Numbered from the stretch's first letter, positions 1-5,763 are shown. The stretch: DNA of 6,710 bases from Anaerolineales bacterium (GCA_020432595.1 JAGQGA010000302.1:1-6710), one strand, 5' to 3'. Program-made: numbers and translations. Notes: generated by a model from the sequence alone, not told the origin.

Positions 1-164
1 TGGCATCGGGAGCGGGCAGCTTGAGTACGGGGGCACTGTTTGAGATGCGGGGGATAACGGCCGTTTCTATCCTGGGTCTGATGCTGTCATTTTTCCTGGT
101 TGGCTTTGCCATTTGGGTGGGGCGGCAAAACAGCTTCGTTCCCGTGCAGGGTGTCGGGGACTAA
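1..164 (+). CDS. C-terminal end of a membrane protein (partial, 5' end outside window)
   Basis: An open frame runs in from the left edge (first whole codon at base 3) and ends with TAA at 162-164, giving 53 visible residues. From about visible residue 18 to 39 there is one continuous hydrophobic stretch (ITAVSILGLMLSFFLVGFAI) followed by WVGRQ, which fits a last transmembrane helix with a short polar tail ending in GVGD. Reality of the frame is supported by an AACGGCCGTT palindrome read as Thr-Ala-Val, the same reading used in other genes of the window. The pattern would fit the final helix of a transporter such as an MFS permease, but nothing here identifies the family. It converges on the lipoprotein gene. 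Confidence 0.6.
   Translation, partial: ASGAGSLSTGALFEMRGITAVSILGLMLSFFLVGFAIWVGRQNSFVPVQGVGD
56..65. repeat. AACGGCCGTT palindrome, copy 1
   Basis: Exact copy of the iterated palindrome, read as Thr-Ala-Val at the start of the last membrane helix of the partial + strand gene. Confidence 0.9.
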
Positions 165-166
165 AC

Positions 167-204
167 AAAAGATGTGGCCAAAAGATGTGGCCAAAAGATG
201 TGGC
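167..204. repeat. 13-bp tandem repeat, about 2.9 copies
   Basis: The unit AAAAGATGTGGCC starts at 167, 180 and 193; the first two copies are exact, and the third diverges after 12 bases into GGG. It lies between the stop codons of two converging genes. The third copy also forms the left arm of the hairpin at 197-224, so the repeat probably arose by duplication of one terminator arm together with its A/T tract. Confidence 0.9.
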
Positions 205-224
205 GGGTCAACGCCCGCCACATC
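193..224 (-). terminator. Intrinsic terminator of the lipoprotein gene
   Basis: GATGTGGCGGG (197-207) and CCCGCCACATC (214-224) are a perfect 11-bp inverted repeat with the 6-base loop TCAACG. On the minus strand the stem is followed at once by TTTT (complement of 193-196), and it begins four bases after the lipoprotein stop codon at 228-230. The T tract is short. Two further GCCACATC-TTTT units follow (184-191 and 171-178 with their A tracts), giving alternative weaker 3' arms. The + strand gene ending at 164 may also use the stem, but has no T tract after it. Confidence 0.75.
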
Positions 225-227
225 CAG

Positions 228-1808
228 CTACATCACAACCCGGAAAAACAGCCGCTGAGACAGATCGTTGCTCAACAGCTCAATTTCATAAGTGGCGGAG
301 AGAAAATCAAATTCGCCGATACGAATGGAATAAAGTCCGGTTGCGGGTAGGACAAAGTCCACGATTGATTCTGCTTCGCCACTCGTGCCATCGTCAATAA
401 ACTCGCTGATGCGTTCAGCATCGGGGCCATACAGCTCCAAAAAGAGATCGCTTTCGTCCATAGGGCTGAGGTTGATGCTAATAACATCCCCTTCCTGCCC
501 GCGAAAATGCCAAAAATGGTCGTTGTTGGCTTTAGAGGTTGCCTCCTGCAAATCACCATATTCCATGACACCGCGAAAGATAAAGGTATAGGATTCACTG
601 CTGGTAATCATGATGGCGTAGTCGGTGGCGTTACGGCCATTGGCATAAACGCGAATTTTGTATTCGCCAACGGCCGTTAAGGCAAAGTTTTGTACTGTTT
701 CCACTTGCCCTGCCGCAAAGTTATTGGCTTCAATAAGCTGCTGCCCGTTGGGGTCAAGGATGCTGATGACCAGGTCAGCCTCGGCGGAAACGACGCTGAC
801 GGTGATGGATTCGCTGGCACCGATGTCGTATAGCCATTGATGGGTTTGGTTGGCTTCCAGCCGTGCCGCGCCCAAATCTTCAGCACTGAGCAGGTCTTGC
901 TCTACAACGGTGCGTTCCTGGTTGTTGGCAGGCGTGGCTGTGGGGCTGCCGGGCGTGGGGGTGCCGGGCGTGGGGGTGGTGTTGGGATTAACGGCCGTTG
1001 CTGTTCCTTCTGGCGTGTTGGTGGGCAAAGTGCCATCCCCGTTGTCGGTTGTTGGCGTAGGTGTCCCTGCGGCCTCATCGCCGGGTGGTGTCTCTTCATC
1101 TGATGGTGGGGCTTCTTCATCCACCGGTGGTGTCTCTTCGTCTGATGGCGGGGTGTCTTCATCAGATGGCGGCAGTTCTTCATCCACCGGCGCTGCCTCT
1201 TCGTCTGATGGCGGCGCGTCTTCATCGGTGGGTGGCAGTTCAGAAGGAGTGGCAACGGTCGTTGGCGTTTCGGTGGCTTCAAGTTCGGCAATGGCAACTG
1301 GTTCCGTGGGAGCCGCTGCGTCAGGCGTAAGCGTCACCAGTGCTACTGGGCTTGGGGCAACAATTTCGGTAACAGCCAGATACCAAATATCTTGCTCCAC
1401 CGCCTTCTTGCCGCAGCCGACCGGTCCTTGCCACCGCTGCCAATGTCCCTCCACCGTCATCGTCAAGTCATCGGGAATCAGTGAGCGCAATTGACTGTCG
1501 AAGCCGCCGGCTTGCGCCAGCAGTCCGTTGGCGACTAGCCCCCAACTGGCTGGCGAAGTAAATTTTTCGCCTGGGCACACCAGCTTGGGCAGCCTTTGGT
1601 ATTGCCCGGTGAGCCGCAGGTTGGCACCTTCAAAAAAAGCTGGGCTGGCAGCCAAATCGGTGATGGCGACGGTGATGGGTGCCGTGTTGGCTGGGTCGCC
1701 GGTGGGGCTAGGTTCGACAAAGGGTGTGGGTGGCGTTTCTTCGGCGGTGCGGCAACTAGCTGTTAGCAGCAGTAAAAGCACCATGACCCAAAAACGTGTT
1801 AACTTCAT
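228..1808 (-). CDS. Secreted lipoprotein with OB-like domain, acidic heptad repeats and two PPC-like domains
   Basis: Predicted to be exported and lipid-anchored; function unknown. The start at 1808 (MKLTRFW) is preferred over the in-frame ATG at 1823 because GAGG lies 9 bases upstream of 1808, while 1823 has no ribosome site. The hydrophobic core VMVLLLLLTASC gives a lipobox with Cys19 (526 residues, numbered from 1808). Residues about 42-150 resemble an OB-fold: 'VAITDLAASPAFFEGANLRL', then VEGHW, GCGK and WYLAVTEI; Cys78 and Cys132 may form a disulfide. Residues 192-247 are eight heptads of the PPSDEET type. A Thr/Pro linker follows to about 300. Residues about 315-400 and 425-511 are two similar beta domains (HQWLYDI...GEYKIRVYA and HFWHFRG...GLYSIRIG), matching the style of bacterial pre-peptidase C-terminal (PPC) domains. 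No protease domain is present, so a binding or envelope role is inferred. Confidence 0.88.
   Translation of the reverse strand: MKLTRFWVMVLLLLLTASCRTAEETPPTPFVEPSPTGDPANTAPITVAITDLAASPAFFEGANLRLTGQYQRLPKLVCPGEKFTSPASWGLVANGLLAQAGGFDSQLRSLIPDDLTMTVEGHWQRWQGPVGCGKKAVEQDIWYLAVTEIVAPSPVALVTLTPDAAAPTEPVAIAELEATETPTTVATPSELPPTDEDAPPSDEEAAPVDEELPPSDEDTPPSDEETPPVDEEAPPSDEETPPGDEAAGTPTPTTDNGDGTLPTNTPEGTATAVNPNTTPTPGTPTPGSPTATPANNQERTVVEQDLLSAEDLGAARLEANQTHQWLYDIGASESITVSVVSAEADLVISILDPNGQQLIEANNFAAGQVETVQNFALTAVGEYKIRVYANGRNATDYAIMITSSESYTFIFRGVMEYGDLQEATSKANNDHFWHFRGQEGDVISINLSPMDESDLFLELYGPDAERISEFIDDGTSGEAESIVDFVLPATGLYSIRIGEFDFLSATYEIELLSNDLSQRLFFRVVM
669..678. repeat. AACGGCCGTT palindrome, copy 2
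   Basis: Exact copy; Thr378-Ala-Val380 in the first PPC-like domain of the lipoprotein (context ALTAVGEY). Confidence 0.9.
947..976. repeat. Exact 15-bp tandem duplication with G-quadruplex pattern
   Basis: TGCCGGGCGTGGGGG occurs twice head to tail (947-961, 962-976). On the minus strand it encodes a Pro-Thr-Pro-Gly type linker. On the + strand it supplies four G-tracts, at 951-953, 957-961, 966-968 and 972-976, with loops of 3, 4 and 3 bases, which meets the usual G3-N1-7 quadruplex rule. The G-rich strand is the template strand for the lipoprotein gene. Confidence 0.8.
990..999. repeat. AACGGCCGTT palindrome, copy 3
   Basis: Exact copy; Thr271-Ala-Val273 in the Thr/Pro linker of the lipoprotein, a segment under little structural constraint. 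Confidence 0.9.
1068..1235 (-). repeat. Eight 21-bp units encoding acidic heptads
   Basis: Eight consecutive 7-residue units cover residues 192-247 of the lipoprotein: PPTDEDA, PPSDEEA, APVDEEL, PPSDEDT, PPSDEET, PPVDEEA, PPSDEET, PPGDEAA. The DNA units differ mainly at third positions, so this is a diverged in-frame minisatellite and not a recent exact expansion. The product would be an extended, strongly negative spacer between the OB-like domain and the C-terminal beta domains. Confidence 0.9.
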
Positions 1809-1916
1809 AAAAGTGAGCCTCATGTGACCACAAACTTGTTTTGTAGCTTGGTTGCAAACCGTGTTCGCCGTGCTGTTTGGCCTAATACAGGAAATCAGTT
1901 ACAAATAGCCGCTGCC

Positions 1917-1922
1917 TATAAT
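1917..1922 (+). promoter_or_regulatory. Consensus -10 box for the HD hydrolase gene
   Basis: TATAAT is an exact sigma-70 type -10. The expected start of transcription is near 1929, which gives a leader of about 76 bases to the ATG at 2005. The -35 position (about 1894-1899, ATCAGT) is a poor match, so the promoter may need an activator. The assignment rests on the -10 and its location in the divergent spacer. Confidence 0.45.
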
Positions 1923-1949
1923 ACCAGACTCTACCATTACAAGGCAGTG

Positions 1950-1992
1950 GGTTGGCAAAAGAGGCGTGAATTTTAACGGCCGTTTGCCAACC
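1950..1992. promoter_or_regulatory. 10-bp inverted repeat, candidate operator or leader hairpin
   Basis: GGTTGGCAAA (1950-1959) and TTTGCCAACC (1983-1992) are perfect inverted copies separated by 23 bases. They lie just downstream of the TATAAT box and just upstream of the ATG at 2005. The spacer contains an AAGAGG sequence (1959-1964) and most of an AACGGCCGTT copy. A folded leader would bring the arms together; alternatively each arm is a half-site for a dimeric regulator. Confidence 0.45.
1975..1984. repeat. AACGGCCGTT palindrome, copy 4
   Basis: Exact copy upstream of the HD hydrolase. It is intergenic if translation starts at ATG 2005, or Asn-Gly-Arg if it starts at GTG 1966. It lies inside the span of the 1950-1992 inverted repeat. 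Confidence 0.9.
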
Positions 1993-2004
1993 ATTGGTAC
2001 CAAT
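1993..2004. promoter_or_regulatory. 12-bp perfect palindrome abutting the start codon
   Basis: ATTGGTACCAAT is its own reverse complement and ends on the base before the ATG at 2005. It follows directly on the right arm of the 1950-1992 inverted repeat. It could be an operator or a structure that gates initiation. If translation instead starts at GTG 1966 it would encode Ile-Gly-Thr-Asn and could be a coincidence. Confidence 0.4.
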
Positions 2005-2994
2005 ATGAACATATTTGACCCAATATACGGCCATTGGACGCTCCACGAGCCGGTTTTACATGATTTGCTCATGTCAGTCGCCGTGCAGCGGCTACAGGGC
2101 GTTTTGCAGCATGGCATCACCGGGCTGGTTGGTATTACAGAGCCAATTAGCCGCTATGACCACTCGCTGGGGGCACTGCTGCTGGTGCGGCGGCTGGGCG
2201 GCAGCCTGGCCGAGCAAATTGCCGCGCTCCTGCATGACGTGAGCCACACCGCCTTTAGCCACGTCATTGATTACGTATTTGATGACCATGATGGGCAAAG
2301 TTATCACGATGAAAAAAAAGAGTGGTATGTGGCGCAAACGGATTTGCCCGCCATTTTGCAGTACCACGGCTTTGATTGGCGAGGACTGGTGGATGAGACC
2401 CGTTTCTCGCTGCTGGAGCAACCTTCGCCCCGGCTGTGTGCGGATCGGCTGGATTATTTTTTGCGTGACGCAGGGCCGCTGGGGCTGGCAACGGCGGCAG
2501 AAATTGCGGCGGCACTGGCGGATTTGGTGGTGGTCAACGGCCGTATTGCAGCCCAAACCATTGCCACTGCCCGCTGGCTAGGCGAGACGTTTATGGCCGC
2601 TGATGATGCCAGTTGGTCCAATTTCCGCGAGGTAGGGCTGTATGAGCTGACGGCGCGGGCCATTCGGCGTGGGCTGGACGTGGGCGAGATTGGCGAGGCA
2701 GACCTGTGGGAAACGGATGAGGTGCTGTGGCAAAAGCTGTACGCGGCTAATGATTTGGTGTTACGGGAATTGCTGGCGCAGGTGTCGCCGGCAACCCGGT
2801 TTGTGTGGGATGAGGCGGCACCGACGTTTTGGGTGAGTACGAAATTGCGGGCGATTGACCCGGATGTGGTGGGGGAAAACGGCCGTTTGTTCCCTCTCTC
2901 CACCCTCGACCCCAGCTTTGCCCAGCACCGCCAACATTACCTGGACAGCAAAACGGGCAAGTGGCCGATGCGCGTGGTTTTGCCTCATCACTAG
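2005..2994 (+). CDS. HD-domain phosphohydrolase, COG1078 (dGTPase-like) type
   Basis: Metal-dependent phosphohydrolase of the HD superfamily, cytoplasmic; relatives hydrolyse dNTPs or other nucleotides, but the substrate cannot be read from the sequence. Numbered from ATG 2005 (329 residues): an N-terminal FDPIYGHWTL segment and VQRLQGVLQHG match the family opening, RYDHSLGA holds His53, LLHDVSHTAFSHV holds the His77-Asp78 pair plus His81 and His86, and CADRLDYFLRDAGPLG holds Asp147. This gives the H...HD...D metal set, apparently intact. The C-terminal half is less typical and a little short for the family. The start is uncertain: GTG 1966 is in frame, but its AAGAGG is only one base away, and family similarity begins at residue 3 from 2005. 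ATG 2005 has no Shine-Dalgarno site. It is divergent from the lipoprotein gene and 37 bases before the next gene. Confidence 0.88.
   Translation: MNIFDPIYGHWTLHEPVLHDLLMSVAVQRLQGVLQHGITGLVGITEPISRYDHSLGALLLVRRLGGSLAEQIAALLHDVSHTAFSHVIDYVFDDHDGQSYHDEKKEWYVAQTDLPAILQYHGFDWRGLVDETRFSLLEQPSPRLCADRLDYFLRDAGPLGLATAAEIAAALADLVVVNGRIAAQTIATARWLGETFMAADDASWSNFREVGLYELTARAIRRGLDVGEIGEADLWETDEVLWQKLYAANDLVLRELLAQVSPATRFVWDEAAPTFWVSTKLRAIDPDVVGENGRLFPLSTLDPSFAQHRQHYLDSKTGKWPMRVVLPHH
2536..2545. repeat. AACGGCCGTA variant, copy 5
   Basis: The last base deviates because the next codon is Ile (ATT); read as Asn178-Gly-Arg180 in the HD hydrolase. Confidence 0.85.
2878..2887. repeat. AACGGCCGTT palindrome, copy 6
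   Basis: Exact copy; Asn292-Gly-Arg294 near the C-terminus of the HD hydrolase. Confidence 0.9.
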
Positions 2995-3016
2995 ACGTGA
3001 TTTTTCTTCCTGCCGT

Positions 3017-3025
3017 TGGTATGAT
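3017..3025 (+). promoter_or_regulatory. Extended -10 promoter positioned for a leaderless transcript
   Basis: TGGTATGAT has the extended -10 TG dinucleotide (3017-3018), one spacer base, and TATGAT (3020-3025), which matches TATAAT at five of six bases. Counting the last base as -7 puts +1 at 3032, the A of the ATG. A weak -35 (GTGATT, 2997-3002) sits 17 bases upstream. No ribosome site precedes this ATG, which agrees with leaderless initiation. The assignment is inferred from spacing only. Confidence 0.45.
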
Positions 3026-3031
3026 TAAGCT

Positions 3032-3832
3032 ATGCCGAATAATATGTCACTTACTAAAGGGTTGTTAGCGGTCATTGGGATTCACCTGGTGGGCGTTTTG
3101 TTGGTGCTAGGTTTTGTATTGGGCGCAAGCTGGTTGATCACGCGCCTAACGGGATTGCCTTGGTCAGAAACGGCCGTTTTGCTGCTTGTCTGCTTTATCT
3201 GGGCTGTTGTGCTGCAAAAAATATTTGAGGCGGGTTTTGGCGGATTGCTCGTTTTTCTGGTTATAGGCTGCACCTTGGCATTTATCGGGGGGTGGTTGTT
3301 CTCACGCTGGTTGTCATTCTCCTTTTTATCTGCCGCTTGGCTGCCGCTAGGCTCAGCCTTTGTCTTTATGTATTACTTCTTCTCTGATCTCAAAGAGGTG
3401 CGTGAGGAGATGGAAGAAGAAGGCTGGCTTGACGAGGAAGATATGCCCATTCCTCGCATTCGCTTTATGCGTGACGACAGTGAGCAAACGGGCGAGGCGT
3501 TATTTCGCTATATCATTGCCAACGCTATTTGCCGCCGCATGAACGAGACACCGTCAGTCAAAGGGAGCATGGACAGCACCGAAGTGCAAGAACTTTCTAT
3601 TCGGCTGGCCGATGCTGCTGTGTTTGTGTTGCGCCGTAAACCTGCTCGCACCCAACGGTTTCAGGTAACGGTTTCTGCATTGCGTAAAGCGTTTAACCAG
3701 ATGGGGCAGCAGCCATATGAGGATGATATTTTAGGTTTGGCTGTTTCTGCCGTAAATACGCAACTGATGTTGGATACGGATCTGGAAGACATAGCCCGCA
3801 GCCGCCGTTGGGCAACGCACTTTATGAGGTAG
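3032..3832 (+). CDS. Unknown integral membrane protein with a cytoplasmic C-terminal domain
   Basis: Not recognised. Of its 266 residues the first half is hydrophobic, with likely membrane spans near residues 10-37, 47-63, 68-90 and 98-117. An abrupt acidic segment follows (about 119-137, with SDLKEVREEMEEEGW then LDEED), and then a soluble domain of about 130 residues rich in Arg and helical patterns, ending RRWATHFMR. The positive charge at the first loop (ITRL) and the charged tail favour a cytoplasmic C-terminus. A second ATG at 3044 (residue 5) is possible, but 3032 coincides with the predicted transcription start. The stop codon overlaps the AGGAG of the next gene, so the two are probably translated in series. 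It may be a membrane-anchored scaffold or regulator; no catalytic motif is visible. Confidence 0.85.
   Translation: MPNNMSLTKGLLAVIGIHLVGVLLVLGFVLGASWLITRLTGLPWSETAVLLLVCFIWAVVLQKIFEAGFGGLLVFLVIGCTLAFIGGWLFSRWLSFSFLSAAWLPLGSAFVFMYYFFSDLKEVREEMEEEGWLDEEDMPIPRIRFMRDDSEQTGEALFRYIIANAICRRMNETPSVKGSMDSTEVQELSIRLADAAVFVLRRKPARTQRFQVTVSALRKAFNQMGQQPYEDDILGLAVSAVNTQLMLDTDLEDIARSRRWATHFMR
3169..3178. repeat. AACGGCCGTT palindrome, copy 7
   Basis: Exact copy; Thr47-Ala-Val49 at the start of the second membrane span of the unknown membrane protein. Confidence 0.9.
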
Positions 3833-3835
3833 GAG
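3831..3835 (+). promoter_or_regulatory. Strong Shine-Dalgarno overlapping the preceding stop codon
   Basis: AGGAG shares two bases with the TAG stop (3830-3832) of the membrane protein and sits six bases before ATG 3842. It is the clearest ribosome site in the window. The overlap points to translational coupling: ribosomes ending on the first gene are placed to reload for the second. Confidence 0.8.
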
Positions 3836-3841
3836 AGCAGG

Positions 3842-4459
3842 ATGATTATTGATCCGGTTTTGCTTTCGGAAAGTGAAGCATACAAATATATTATTGGGGT
3901 GGTGCTGCCCCGGCCTATTGCCTGGGTTAGCACAATGGACAATGAAGGGCGACTGAATTTGGCACCCTTTTCCTATTTCACCGGGGTTTGCTCTAAGCCG
4001 CTGACGCTTTTGTTTTGCGTGGGGCTGCACCCCAATGGGGAGAAGAAGGATACGCGGCTGAATATTGAGCAAATGGGTGAGTTTGTGGTGAATATGACGA
4101 ATGAGGAAACGGCCGTTGCCATGAACCGCAGTGCCACCATTTTGCCGCGTGGTCAGTCCGAATTTGAGTGGGCGGGGGTGACACCGCTGCCCAGCCAAAA
4201 GGTGCGGGTTCCCCGCGTGGCCGAATCCCCCATTTCGTTTGAGTGCAAGCTCCAGCAGATGGTGGTGGTGAGTGAGGAAGTAGGTGGGGGAGCGGCGATA
4301 TTTGGCGAAGTGGTGTGCATCCACGTGCGGGATGATTTGTGGGAGAACGGCCGTATTAACCTGGAACGCTACAAGCCAATCGGCCGGCTGGCGGGGGCGG
4401 GCTACACACGGGTGAACGACCTATTTGACATGCAGCGGCTGCCACCCCCAGTTCAATAA
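3842..4459 (+). CDS. Flavin reductase-like FMN-binding protein (COG1853, DIM6/NTAB family)
   Basis: A cytoplasmic FMN-binding split-barrel protein; relatives act as NAD(P)H:flavin reductases or use bound FMN in small-molecule redox reactions. The 205-residue length is normal for the family. Diagnostic segments appear in the usual order: LPRPIAWVST (22-31), GRLNLAPFSYFTGVCSKP (36-53), KDTRLNI (69-75), EFVVNMTNEE (80-89), LPRGQSEFEWAGVTPLPS (101-118), VPRVAESPISFEC (123-135) and FGEVVCIHV (154-162). The Asn39-Leu-Ala-Pro-Phe-Ser segment and the Lys69-Asp70-Thr71 turn normally contact the flavin phosphate. The substrate and electron donor are unknown. It lies nine bases after the membrane protein gene and likely shares its transcript. 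It converges on the kinase operon with a 20-base spacer. Confidence 0.93.
   Translation: MIIDPVLLSESEAYKYIIGVVLPRPIAWVSTMDNEGRLNLAPFSYFTGVCSKPLTLLFCVGLHPNGEKKDTRLNIEQMGEFVVNMTNEETAVAMNRSATILPRGQSEFEWAGVTPLPSQKVRVPRVAESPISFECKLQQMVVVSEEVGGGAAIFGEVVCIHVRDDLWENGRINLERYKPIGRLAGAGYTRVNDLFDMQRLPPPVQ
4108..4117. repeat. AACGGCCGTT palindrome, copy 8
   Basis: Exact copy; Thr90-Ala-Val92 in the flavin reductase-like protein. Confidence 0.9.
4346..4355. repeat. AACGGCCGTA variant, copy 9
   Basis: Last base deviates before an Ile codon (ATT); Asn169-Gly-Arg171 in the flavin reductase-like protein. Confidence 0.85.
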
Positions 4460-4481
4460 AAAAAGCCTGACATTGTTTTTT
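4458..4481. terminator. Possible weak bidirectional terminator
   Basis: An A7 run (4458-4464) and a T6 run (4476-4481) flank GCCTGACATTG between two converging stop codons. The only stem possible is A-T, with a loop of about 11 bases, so this is at best a weak structure. The tracts are in the right orientation to serve either strand. Confidence 0.3.
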
Positions 4482-5754
4482 AGGTTATGGGCATGCTAAT
4501 GGTAAATGTGCTGCCCGGCAGCAAGTCGGGGTCGTAGCCGTCGCTTTTCACGGTAATGGTGCCGCCGTGCGCCTCGATAATGCCTTTGGCGATGGGCAAC
4601 CCTAAACCTAGTCCGCCGCCGCCATAGGCATGTTTGCTGCTGCTATGTTTGGCAATGTTGCCCAGACCGTGGAAGAGGTCAAAAATGCGGCTTTGTTCTT
4701 CAATAGGAATGCCGATGCCGCTGTCGCAGATGATGATTTGCAGGTGACTTGGTTGTAAACGGCCGTTAATCCAAATCTTGCCCCCATCGGGCGTAAATTT
4801 TATGGCATTGCTAAGGATGTCGCGCAGGGCCATGAGCAGATGTTTTTTGTCTACCTGAATGGCGGGAAACAAGGTGAAAGAGTCGCTGATAAGGGTGAGA
4901 TTGCGGCTGTTGATGATGGACTGAAGGGGGGTGGTGAGTTCGTCCAGCAGGTCGGCGGGAGAAACGGCCGTTTTAATTAACTCTAGCTGGTCAGAGCTGA
5001 TTTTGACCATGAGCAAAATTTCTTGAATACGGCCGTTTAAATTCTCAACAACTTGTTCTAGCTTAAGCGACGTGGTGAAGGCGCGAGGGTGTGACTTTTC
5101 CAAATCGCGCAGCAGGCGACTAAGCAGTTGGCTGTAAGCCTTTACACCCGTCAGGGGCGTGTTTAATTCGTGGGCAATAAGCTGAATAAACTCATTCTTA
5201 ACCCGATCTAGCTCTAGTAAGTGTTGGTTGGCCTTCTCCAAATCTTCGTTTAGCAGCGCATTTTCAATGGCAACAGCCACCTGAATGGCTAAAATTTCCA
5301 GTGGCGGCAAGCTTTTTTGCGTAAATCGGTTCTGGATGGAGCGGTTTTCCAAATAAATTGCGCCGATGGTGCCGTTGATGGTGGTAAGCGGCACGCACAT
5401 GATGGAGCGCAGTTGATAGTGCATGACGCTGGGGGCGTGGGCAAAGCGGGGATGTTGCAGGGCATTGCTTAGAACCAAAGGCTGTTTGGAGGCCAACACC
5501 TCTTGTACGATGGTTTCGCTGAGCATGTTACTTGGCCCGGTTAGGTCTTTGCCTTCGGCTGTACGGCCGGCGCGGAAGTCAAGCGTGCCATCTGCTTTTT
5601 TTAGGACGATATTGCCAGTTTCTCCCCCTACTAGTTTTAAGACTTCATCCAACGCATAAACTAACAGTGGCTCCAATGAGCGTGTAGCAATCATGCGGCG
5701 GTTGACCTCAAGCACGTAGGTGAGGAGTTCTGGTTGTTCCGGATGGTGGATCAT
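4480..5754 (-). CDS. Soluble GAF-domain sensor histidine kinase (second gene of tandem pair)
   Basis: A cytoplasmic two-component kinase of 424 residues with no signal peptide or membrane span. Residues about 25-168 are a GAF domain (ending GAIYLENRSI...VAIENALL), then a short coiled linker about 169-188, the HisKA H-box FIQLIAHELNTPLTG with phospho-accepting His195, and the HATPase domain with N-box LSNAIKFTPDGG (Asn316), G1 box DSGIGIP (344-350), FDLFHG and G2 box GGGLGLGLPIA (378-388). The H-box has Asn198 where HELRTPLT kinases carry Arg. The ATP-lid contains a KHSSSKH stretch that the paralogue shares almost exactly. AGGGG lies four bases before the ATG and the gap to the upstream kinase stop is nine bases, so the two are one operon. 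The ligand of the GAF domain and the response regulator are not visible. Confidence 0.95.
   Translation of the reverse strand: MIHHPEQPELLTYVLEVNRRMIATRSLEPLLVYALDEVLKLVGGETGNIVLKKADGTLDFRAGRTAEGKDLTGPSNMLSETIVQEVLASKQPLVLSNALQHPRFAHAPSVMHYQLRSIMCVPLTTINGTIGAIYLENRSIQNRFTQKSLPPLEILAIQVAVAIENALLNEDLEKANQHLLELDRVKNEFIQLIAHELNTPLTGVKAYSQLLSRLLRDLEKSHPRAFTTSLKLEQVVENLNGRIQEILLMVKISSDQLELIKTAVSPADLLDELTTPLQSIINSRNLTLISDSFTLFPAIQVDKKHLLMALRDILSNAIKFTPDGGKIWINGRLQPSHLQIIICDSGIGIPIEEQSRIFDLFHGLGNIAKHSSSKHAYGGGGLGLGLPIAKGIIEAHGGTITVKSDGYDPDLLPGSTFTISMPIT
4758..4767. repeat. AACGGCCGTT palindrome, copy 10
   Basis: Exact copy; Asn330-Gly-Arg332 just after the N-box of the downstream kinase. The paralogous kinase has a copy at the matching codons (6060-6069). 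Confidence 0.9.
4963..4972. repeat. AACGGCCGTT palindrome, copy 11
   Basis: Exact copy; Thr262-Ala-Val264 in the downstream kinase, between the HisKA and ATPase domains. Confidence 0.9.
5028..5037. repeat. AACGGCCGTA variant (minus strand), copy 12
   Basis: Read on the minus strand as Asn240-Gly-Arg242 followed by Ile (ATT) in the downstream kinase; only 65 bases from copy 11. Confidence 0.85.
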
Positions 5755-5763
5755 GGTGCCCCT

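Noticed and set aside
850..1494. A 214-codon + strand open frame rich in Ser and Gly opposite the lipoprotein gene
   Set aside because: It is the antisense shadow of the Pro/Asp/Glu heptads and Thr/Pro linker. It has no recognisable domain or ribosome site, while the minus frame has a signal peptide and folded domains.
1811..1916. A minus strand promoter for the lipoprotein gene
   Set aside because: Only weak -10 and -35 pairs with wrong spacing could be found in the divergent spacer, so none can be supported.
3731..4324. A 197-codon minus strand open frame across the membrane protein and flavin reductase genes
   Set aside because: It overlaps two well-supported + strand genes, one of a known family. 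Its product is His/Pro-rich with no family resemblance.
4381..5569. CGGCCG at 4381-4386 and 5564-5569 as further copies of the iterated palindrome
   Set aside because: Both lack the flanking A and T on at least one side (contexts TCGGCCGG and ACGGCCGG), so they were not counted.
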